Positions 58,285-64,000 of a stretch of 64,000 bases of DNA are shown one piece after another. Position 1 is the first letter of the stretch; the number at the start of each line of letters is the position of its first letter. Where the stretch lies: assembly GCA_002412765.1 (NCBI GenBank), contig DHVR01000003.1, positions 1 to 64,000 of the forward strand. The letters run 5' to 3'. The notes beneath the pieces were generated by a model, which saw only the letters and a program-made list of their open reading frames with translations, made no database searches and was not told the DNA's origin. The translations under genes were made by a program, and so were the position numbers. Source of the DNA: Leptolinea sp. UBA5203 (GTDB lineage Bacteria > Chloroflexota > Anaerolineae > Anaerolineales > Anaerolineaceae).

Positions 58285-58851
58285 ATGAAAGAAATTGATT
58301 CCTATCCCAATCTGGCATTTATCTTTAAACGGCGCAGTATTCGCAAATTCCAAACTGAGCCTGTTCCACCGGAATTGATAGAGATGATGTTAAAAGCTGC
58401 CATGGCTGCGCCCAGCGCAATGAACAACCAGCCCTGGGAATTTGTTGTTATTACTGAAGCAGGCATACTGGAAAAAATTCGTCAAACTTTGATTTTTGGA
58501 CGGCACAAGGCTCCATTAGCGATCGCCATCTGCGGTAACAAATTTAAATCGAAAAATAAATTGTCTGCCACGGAATTTTGGATTCAAGATTGCAGCGCAG
58601 CCGTGGAAAATCTGTTGCTGGCTGCCACAGCATTGGGATTGAGCGGTGTCTGGTTGGGGGTTCACCCGGTTAAATTGTTTAGCCATGCCATTGCCAAAGT
58701 TTTAGAGCTGCCCCGGCATATTGCGCCGTTAGCCGTTGTTTATGTCGGTTATCCTGCTGAAGATAAAGAACCTCATACTAAATACAAAGAGAAAAACGTT
58801 CATTGGCAGCGCTACGGGCAGCAAAATAAACTGGCCTCTGATGGGGAATGA
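58285..58851 (+). CDS. Nitroreductase family protein
   Basis: A 188-residue FMN enzyme with IFKRRSIRKFQTEPVPPELI, AAMAAPSAMNNQPWEFVVI and DCSAAVENLLLAATALGLSGVWLGV. It ends with a Tyr- and Lys-rich tail. GAGG sets the start at ATG 58285. The stop overlaps the TPR gene start as ATGA. It is one of three nitroreductase-type proteins in the window. Confidence 0.92.
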   Translation: MKEIDSYPNLAFIFKRRSIRKFQTEPVPPELIEMMLKAAMAAPSAMNNQPWEFVVITEAGILEKIRQTLIFGRHKAPLAIAICGNKFKSKNKLSATEFWIQDCSAAVENLLLAATALGLSGVWLGVHPVKLFSHAIAKVLELPRHIAPLAVVYVGYPAEDKEPHTKYKEKNVHWQRYGQQNKLASDGE

Positions 58852-60269
58852 TTAATTTTCCTGAATTTCGCCGCTTCATTTTTCTGGCAGGAATCCTGTT
58901 TTTTCCTTTCTTGATCGTTGCATTATTGCCGGGTCGCCTTTACCCAACCCGGTATGAAAATGCGCTGGCGTTAATCCAGGCAGGGGAAAAGCATCAGGAA
59001 ATGGCAGAGCAGCTTACTGGAATCCTGACTTTTCAGGAGATTTACCCTGGTCAGTGTACAGTTTCCTCAAGATTAGGCAGCCTTTACACGACGGCCGGGG
59101 ACATCCCTGGAGCGATTTTGCAGTATCAAACTGCCAAAGAGTACGGATGCCTGGAGGAAGAAGGCATGCTGGCGCTTTTTTCATTGCAGCAATTGCAGGG
59201 AGTAAAAGACACTGCTGCCACCGAGATGGAGAACTGGTTAGCGTTAAATCCAAAATCCAGCTCATCCCCTTATCAATTGTTGATAAACCAGTACGAGGAA
59301 AATCGTGATCTCGAACAAGCCGCAGAATTGGCAAAGCAGTGGGTGGATAGGCAGCCGGAGAATCCATCCGCTTTGGCTGAGGCATTGCATTACGCTGCCC
59401 TGATGTCAAGTGAAGAACGCATGCGATATGCTCTCCTCTCCCAAAACAGCTCATTTAAACTGAGCGATGTTGAAAACCAGATCGCACAAGCGATAGTACA
59501 AGCCGAAGGGGAGTCGGAGGACGTGGCGCAGTATCGTCTTGGAAATGCGTATAGTAATATTCAAGAATGGGAGCTGGCAGAACGTTGTTTTCGGAAATCA
59601 CTGGAATTGGAGCCGGATCGTGCCGAAGGTTGGGCGTATCTGGCCATTACTTTAAAAAACCAGGCAAAAGATTCATCAACTGCACTTGCTGAGACGATGA
59701 AACGAGCAGGGGATTCGGATATCGTACGAAGTTTGTTGGGGCTGTACTGGCGTGACACTGATCCGGAAATCGCCTATGTCTATTGGATGAAATTAGCCGC
59801 CAATCAGCCGGATGTAGCGGAATGGCTGATTGAAGCCGGTTCTTCCCTGGCCCAGGCAGGGGATATCCAATCGGCGGCCGATTTATTTGAGCGCTCAATT
59901 TCTGCTGCTCCGGAGAAATTGGAAATTCGAGCCGCCTACGCGCGTTTTTGTTTGATGTACGAATATGATATCGCCGGAACAGGTCTGGAACAAACCCGAG
60001 CCATAATCCGCCTGGCACCCGGGGATGCTGAGGGATACCTACTGGAAGGCCAGATGCTGCTGCATAAAGGGGATTTGGTCACTGCCGAACGCATGTTGTT
60101 GCAGGCAAATAACAGGGTGAAAGAATCTCCAGCCGTTTATTATTATCTGGGTCTGGTTTATCAGCAGCGGCAGGATACAGCTCAAGCGCGCTATTATCTG
60201 GAGCAGGTCACCCGAATGGATGACCCCACCTATGCCCGGGCAGCGACGCGATTGCTGCAAATGCCTTAG
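58848..60269 (+). CDS. TPR repeat protein, membrane-anchored
   Basis: A 473-residue protein with an N-terminal membrane helix (FIFLAGILFFPFLIVALLPG) and about nine tetratricopeptide-like units through the rest (for example YRLGNAYSNIQEWELAERCF and AVYYYLGLVYQQRQDTAQAR). It probably scaffolds a protein complex on the extracytoplasmic side. It is coupled to the nitroreductase by a 4-base overlap. Confidence 0.85.
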   Translation: MINFPEFRRFIFLAGILFFPFLIVALLPGRLYPTRYENALALIQAGEKHQEMAEQLTGILTFQEIYPGQCTVSSRLGSLYTTAGDIPGAILQYQTAKEYGCLEEEGMLALFSLQQLQGVKDTAATEMENWLALNPKSSSSPYQLLINQYEENRDLEQAAELAKQWVDRQPENPSALAEALHYAALMSSEERMRYALLSQNSSFKLSDVENQIAQAIVQAEGESEDVAQYRLGNAYSNIQEWELAERCFRKSLELEPDRAEGWAYLAITLKNQAKDSSTALAETMKRAGDSDIVRSLLGLYWRDTDPEIAYVYWMKLAANQPDVAEWLIEAGSSLAQAGDIQSAADLFERSISAAPEKLEIRAAYARFCLMYEYDIAGTGLEQTRAIIRLAPGDAEGYLLEGQMLLHKGDLVTAERMLLQANNRVKESPAVYYYLGLVYQQRQDTAQARYYLEQVTRMDDPTYARAATRLLQMP

Positions 60270-60280
60270 GGAACTGGATG

Positions 60281-60289
60281 TGATACAAT
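60281..60289 (+). promoter_or_regulatory. Extended -10 promoter of the methylthiotransferase gene
   Basis: TGATACAAT (TG-n-TACAAT) lies 38 bases before ATG 60328. No -35 box is clear. Confidence 0.4.
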
Positions 60290-60327
60290 GGGCATCCTAA
60301 GATTAAATTTCCAGACAGGAAAGATTC

Positions 60328-61608
60328 ATGAAAGTATTCCTTGATTCGGTTGGTTGCCGACTCAATCAAAGTGAAATAGAACGAATTGCCCGAAAGTTTC
60401 TTCAGGCGGGTCACGTTGTCGTCGCGGATGTTTTAGAAGCTGATCTTGTAGTGATCAATACCTGTGCGGTAACTGCCAAAGCCGCTTCGGATTCGAGAGG
60501 GAAAATCCGTTTGGCAGCGCGCGTAAACCCCAAAGTAAAAATTATCTCCACCGGATGTTGGTCCACCCTGGAACCCGAACGGGCTGCCCAGATGGATAAT
60601 ATTGTCCAATTGGTTCTGAATGAGAATAAAGACACTTTGGCGCAGGAATTTCTGGGCTTAGCGGATGTAGAAGGCAAACCGTCACAAACTGAATCCTGGC
60701 CATCCCTGCCTGGATCCTATGCCGATTTACGGGCCTTTATCAAAGTTCAGGATGGCTGCGACAATTTTTGTACTTTTTGTGTCACCCGCGTTGTTAGGGG
60801 GAAAAGTACCAGTCTTCCAATACAAGGTATCCTTTCAGAGATTCAAAGTGCCGCAAAGAGTGGTGTAAATGAAGTGGTTTTATCCGGTGTCAATTTGGGA
60901 TCCTGGGGGAGAGATCTTTCCCAGTCCGATACGCTCAGGACTTTGCTGAAAACGATCCTGAAAGAATCGGATATTAAACGAATTCGCCTCAGTTCGCTGG
61001 AACCCTGGGATATTGATGGGTCCTTTTTCGAACTATGGGAAAATCCAAGGCTTTGCCGCCATTTTCATTTGCCCTTACAATCGGGTTCGGATCGGATTCT
61101 GAAGCGAATGGGGCGGCGCATCACCAGCAGGGACTTCGTCCGGCTGGTTCGAGAAGCTTATGCCCTCATTCCGGACCTGGCTTTGACGACGGACATCATC
61201 ATTGGTTTTCCAGGGGAAGAACAGGTTGATTTTGAAAAGACATCAGCTTTAGTTGAAGAAGTGGGTTTTTCTGGCGGGCATGTCTTCAATTATTCTCCCC
61301 GTCCGAAAACGCCTGCGCTGGCATTCTCCCCGGAAATTGACTCAGCAGTAAAGAAGGAACGCAGCCGCATTATGCGCCTGCAATTCCAGCAGTTGCATCG
61401 ACAATTTCGAATGCAGCAAATTAATAAAACTTTCCAGGTTCTATGGGAACACAGTGCTCAAATTGCGCCGAATACCTGGAAACTGACAGGATTTACGGAT
61501 ACCTATTTGAAAACGCAAGTCCTATGTTCAGAAGATCGACTCGGAAAACTGGAATCCATACGGATTACGGGCGTGGTACAATCCATGCTTCAGGGAAATA
61601 TACAATAA
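60328..61608 (+). CDS. mtaB: tRNA methylthiotransferase, MtaB type
   Basis: A 426-residue MiaB-family radical SAM enzyme. The N-terminal UPF0004 domain has VGCRLNQSEIERI, NTCAVTAKA and STGCWST, giving three cluster cysteines. The radical SAM site is CDNFCTFC, near residue 148. A TRAM-like C-terminal region follows. The N-terminus is of the MtaB kind (methylthio-threonylcarbamoyladenosine 37). Tight subfamily assignment needs a tree. Confidence 0.88.
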   Translation: MKVFLDSVGCRLNQSEIERIARKFLQAGHVVVADVLEADLVVINTCAVTAKAASDSRGKIRLAARVNPKVKIISTGCWSTLEPERAAQMDNIVQLVLNENKDTLAQEFLGLADVEGKPSQTESWPSLPGSYADLRAFIKVQDGCDNFCTFCVTRVVRGKSTSLPIQGILSEIQSAAKSGVNEVVLSGVNLGSWGRDLSQSDTLRTLLKTILKESDIKRIRLSSLEPWDIDGSFFELWENPRLCRHFHLPLQSGSDRILKRMGRRITSRDFVRLVREAYALIPDLALTTDIIIGFPGEEQVDFEKTSALVEEVGFSGGHVFNYSPRPKTPALAFSPEIDSAVKKERSRIMRLQFQQLHRQFRMQQINKTFQVLWEHSAQIAPNTWKLTGFTDTYLKTQVLCSEDRLGKLESIRITGVVQSMLQGNIQ

Positions 61609-61706
61609 TACCTATGAATTCAGAACAAGAAGGCGTCACCATTAATGATATGAAAAGTGGTTTTGAAAAAACGCTCAAAAAGCCGGTAGAAAAAAAGCTG
61701 GTAGAA

Positions 61707-61735
61707 TTGACCAACCTGAAAGCATAGGTTATAAT
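61707..61735 (+). promoter_or_regulatory. Promoter of the rpmH-rnpA-yidD cluster
   Basis: TTGACC (61707-61712), a 17-base spacer and TATAAT (61730-61735) match the consensus closely. It lies 48 bases before rpmH. Confidence 0.82.
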
Positions 61736-61782
61736 ATAGTTTCGTGAAAATTATGCAGAGACATTGATAAAGAGGTATTTGT

Positions 61783-61953
61783 ATGGTTAAAAGGACATAT
61801 CAACCCAAAATTCGACGCCGTGTACGTGTACATGGTTTTCGCAGCCGTTCAGAAACATCCGACGGCCGTGAAGTATTAAAACGGCGCCGTTTGCGCGGTC
61901 GTCACAAACTGACAGTTTCCATGAACAATCATGTGAAACGTATTCGTTGGTAG
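61783..61953 (+). CDS. rpmH: 50S ribosomal protein L34, C-terminally extended
   Basis: A 56-residue L34 (VKRTYQPKIRRRVRVHGFRS and VLKRRRLRGRHKLTVS). L34 is usually 44-47 residues in most bacteria. This one carries about ten extra residues, MNNHVKRIRW, after the normal end. GAGG precedes the ATG. It starts the rpmH-rnpA-yidD-yidC cluster. Confidence 0.95.
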   Translation: MVKRTYQPKIRRRVRVHGFRSRSETSDGREVLKRRRLRGRHKLTVSMNNHVKRIRW

Positions 61954-62037
61954 GATATTCTGCTGCCGGATTGGACAATGATTAATGGGAACTTCATCAG
62001 GGGTGGCGAAAATCATAGTTTGTTGATTGATTGCTGA

Positions 62038-62421
62038 ATGAGACAACCATTTCGCCTGACCCGATCCAATGAAATCAAGCGGGTGAGGCGAAATGGAAAG
62101 TCATTTTCTCACCCGCTCTTTGTATTGATCAAGTTTCCAAATCAGCTCGGCATCACTCGGTTTACCATCACAGCCAGTAAACGCGTAGGAAATGCCGTCG
62201 TCCGGAATCGTTGCAGACGCAGAATTCGCGCATGTGTTCGGCAGCTATATCCAGGTTTCGCCCCCGGTTGGGATCTATTGATTTTAGCTCGCACGCCACT
62301 CCAAGCAGCATCTTATCTGGAATTGCAGACGGCTATTGAGGCACAACTGCGGCGGGCAGGACTACTAGGCGAAATGAATGACGATGGAATTAATGCTCGA
62401 AGATCAAACACCACAAACTGA
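62038..62421 (+). CDS. rnpA: Ribonuclease P protein component
   Basis: A 127-residue RnpA beginning FRLTRSNEIKRVRRNGKSFSH, with the RNR signature KRVGNAVVRNRCRRRIR near residue 48. It binds the RNase P RNA encoded at 45362-45742. The last 44 bases overlap yidD in another frame. Confidence 0.95.
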   Translation: MRQPFRLTRSNEIKRVRRNGKSFSHPLFVLIKFPNQLGITRFTITASKRVGNAVVRNRCRRRIRACVRQLYPGFAPGWDLLILARTPLQAASYLELQTAIEAQLRRAGLLGEMNDDGINARRSNTTN

Positions 62422-62674
62422 ACCCCGGTTGAAAGATTTACCCTTTACATTTTTCAATATTCCCCGTTGGTTCTTTTTGCTGTTTATCCGTTCCTATCAA
62501 AAAGTAATTTCCCCTATCCTTCCTGCGGATACATGCCGGTTTTATCCCACCTGCTCCCATTATGGATATCGTGCCATCTATAAATATGGAGCATTGCGGG
62601 GTGGGTTCAAAGCCATCTGGCGGGTACTTCGGTGTAACCCCTATAATTCAGGTGGCCTGGATCCCCTACTATAA
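62378..62674 (+). CDS. yidD: Membrane protein insertion efficiency factor YidD
   Basis: A 98-residue protein with FIRSYQKVISPILPADTCRFYPTCSHYG and the C-terminal GGFKAIWRVLRCNPYNSGG, the YidD signature. It associates with YidC and helps membrane protein insertion. The start is ATG 62378 or 62384, inside rnpA. Confidence 0.92.
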   Translation: MTMELMLEDQTPQTEPRLKDLPFTFFNIPRWFFLLFIRSYQKVISPILPADTCRFYPTCSHYGYRAIYKYGALRGGFKAIWRVLRCNPYNSGGLDPLL

Positions 62675-62710
62675 ATTTGAATAAATCCTATTAAAATGGT
62701 TAATAAAAAT

Positions 62711-63778
62711 ATGAAATCGAAAAAAATAATTGGTGTCCTGCTTCTCAGCTTTCTTTTGGGCAGTTTTCTATTAAGTGCCTGCACAGGCAGCGGTATGTTA
62801 ACCGGCAGCAGTTGGCCTGCAGTCAATGCAGATGATGCCGGTACTGTCTATCTGGCTTATAAAACCGAAGTCCATGCGATTGACAGCAGCAACGGCGGCA
62901 TGATCTGGACGTATCCTGAGAAAGCGGATAACGCCCAAACCTTTTTCTCCCAACCTGCAATTTTAGGGGATAACGTCATTGTTGGTTCCTATAACCATAA
63001 ATTAAGTGCGATTAACAAAAACCGTGGCAGCTTGACCTGGACATTTGATGAGGCTCAGGGGAAATATATTGCCGGTATCTTGGTTGATCAGGAACAAATT
63101 TTTGCTCCCAATGCGGACCATAAGTTGTATGCCCTGGATAAGGATGGCAACAAGCTCTGGTCTTTTGAGACAAAGAATGCCTTATGGGCAAAACCTGTTG
63201 CCGATGATACTACCATTTATTTGTCTTCCATGGATCATAATCTTTACGCTGTGGATCGGCAAAATGGAACGCAGGTTTGGGCTACCCAATTGGATGCCGC
63301 CTCGATGTTCTCCCCTGTCTTAGTGGAGAATCTCCTTTACATCGGTACACTGGATGGCAGCTTTTATGCCCTCAATGCACAGGATGGTTCTATCCTCTGG
63401 TCTGCCAAAGTAGATGCAGCTTTGTGGAGTACCCCAATTGTAAAAAACGGCAAGGTCTTCTTTGGAGATCTGGGCGGCAATGTTTATGCCTTTGATGCCG
63501 AAACCGGCAGCCAAATTTGGAAGGTCGCCATCAATGGTTCCATTATCAGTGGAGCCGTTGAGTTTACTGATGGTGTCGTTTTCCCAACCGAAAATGGTGA
63601 CCTGGTTGCCATCGATGAAGCGGGCGTTAAACTATGGACAAGAAGCGTAACCGGCAAGATTATGGGTACACCAATTGTCGTGAATGACACTTTGATTTTT
63701 GGTGTTGAGGGTGGGGATGCCTTATTATACTCATTTGATTTCAAAGGAAATCAAATCTGGGATTACAAGCTCAAGTAG
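62711..63778 (+). CDS. PQQ-like beta-propeller lipoprotein
   Basis: About 355 residues. The signal peptide KKIIGVLLLSFLLGSFLLSAC carries a lipobox LSAC. The mature part is a run of propeller units with repeated hydrophobic Trp-ending strands such as GGMIWTY, GNKLWSF and GTQVWATQ. This is the BamB/PQQ-repeat style. It sits between yidD and yidC, so a role in membrane or surface protein assembly is inferred. ATG 62711 or 62696 may be the start. Confidence 0.82.
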   Translation: MKSKKIIGVLLLSFLLGSFLLSACTGSGMLTGSSWPAVNADDAGTVYLAYKTEVHAIDSSNGGMIWTYPEKADNAQTFFSQPAILGDNVIVGSYNHKLSAINKNRGSLTWTFDEAQGKYIAGILVDQEQIFAPNADHKLYALDKDGNKLWSFETKNALWAKPVADDTTIYLSSMDHNLYAVDRQNGTQVWATQLDAASMFSPVLVENLLYIGTLDGSFYALNAQDGSILWSAKVDAALWSTPIVKNGKVFFGDLGGNVYAFDAETGSQIWKVAINGSIISGAVEFTDGVVFPTENGDLVAIDEAGVKLWTRSVTGKIMGTPIVVNDTLIFGVEGGDALLYSFDFKGNQIWDYKLK

Positions 63779-63792
63779 AGGAATATAAACCT

Positions 63793-64000
63793 ATGTGGGA
63801 TACGATCATTATTACCCCATTTATCAATGTTTTGCTTTGGATTTACCAGATGGTTGGCCACAATTTTGGTGTAGCCATTATTTTATTCACCATTTTGATG
63901 CGCCTTGTTACCCATCCTCTCACAGTCAGCCAGATCAAAGGTTCTTCCGGTTTATCGGACATGCAGAAAGATCCTGATTGGTTGGAGATTCAGAAGAAAT
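63793..64000 (+). CDS. yidC: Membrane protein insertase YidC (partial, cut by window end)
   Basis: The frame from ATG 63793 reads MWDTIIITPFINVLLWIYQM and then HNFGVAIILFTILMRLVTHPLT, the first membrane segments of the short YidC/Oxa1 type. It is open to the window end. It belongs to the rpmH-rnpA-yidD cluster. Confidence 0.9.
   Translation, partial: MWDTIIITPFINVLLWIYQMVGHNFGVAIILFTILMRLVTHPLTVSQIKGSSGLSDMQKDPDWLEIQKK

Noticed and set aside
61614..61727. A 37-codon open frame (MNSEQEGVTINDMKSGFEKT and onwards) between mtaB and rpmH
   Set aside because: It has no SD at a normal distance, and its 3' end overlaps the strong TTGACC-17-TATAAT promoter of rpmH, so it is probably chance.
63795..63977. 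Frame reading MGYDHYYPIYQ at the window end
   Set aside because: It is out of frame with yidC, which starts at 63793 and gives a convincing insertase sequence.
1..64000. CRISPR arrays, tRNA genes, insertion sequences and prophage genes
   Set aside because: No spaced direct repeats, cloverleaf-like segments, transposases or terminal inverted repeats were seen by eye.

Overview
The window looks like a chromosomal segment of an anaerobic, monoderm-type member of Chloroflexota, most likely class Anaerolineae. This is inferred from gene order and protein style, not from a search. It is moderate in GC. It shows no CRISPR array, prophage, insertion sequence or tRNA gene. Shine-Dalgarno (SD) sequences are common, several genes start with GTG or TTG, and many promoters show a -10 box preceded by GG.

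Region 1 (1-17.3 kb) is a large ribosomal protein and transcription cluster. It holds the 3' end of a tuf-like gene, rpsJ, a terminator-like hairpin, then rplC-D-W-B, rpsS, rplV, rpsC, rplP, rpmC, rpsQ, rplN-X-E, rpsN, rpsH, rplF-R, rpsE, rpmD, rplO, secY, adk, map, rpmJ, rpsM-K-D, rpoA, rplQ, truA, rplM and rpsI. infA is absent between map and rpmJ. A long imperfect hairpin lies between rpsM and rpsK.

Region 2 (17.3-23.7 kb) has a tetrapyrrole-methylase/MazG fusion with a small membrane protein, then an F0-only ATP synthase operon (atpZ/I, atpB, atpE and a fused b-delta gene) closed by a strong terminator, then a murE-type ligase. No F1 genes follow.

Region 3 (23.8-36.6 kb, mostly minus strand) carries pnp and rpsO with a structured pnp leader, a hypothetical gene, a type-3 proS, a LOG-family gene coupled to a PilZ-like gene, a small acidic protein, an EF-G-like GTPase lacking the catalytic His, a lipoprotein (plus strand), a GNAT enzyme and a DHH-CBS-tRNA nucleotidyltransferase fusion.

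Region 4 (36.6-45.3 kb) holds an aldo/keto reductase, a DUF4328 membrane protein, a lipoate block (lipA, a separate lplB-like subunit and lplA), a divergent AraC-GyrI regulator and GyrI-nitroreductase fusion with a consensus promoter and dyads between them, a monooxygenase/Fe-alcohol dehydrogenase pair and an S51 peptidase.

Region 5 (45.3-53.9 kb) contains the RNase P RNA gene on the minus strand, a mutL whose endonuclease motifs are degraded, a DUF4956/VTC pair, a DUF1028 protein, a YdcF/SanA-type protein, a MalY/PatB aminotransferase, an RlmI-like methyltransferase and proC. Region 6 (53.9-64 kb) has a polytopic membrane protein with a nitroreductase, a flavin reductase-like protein, RmuC, a second nitroreductase with a TPR protein, an MtaB-type methylthiotransferase, and the rpmH-rnpA-yidD-(beta-propeller lipoprotein)-yidC cluster, with yidC cut by the window end.
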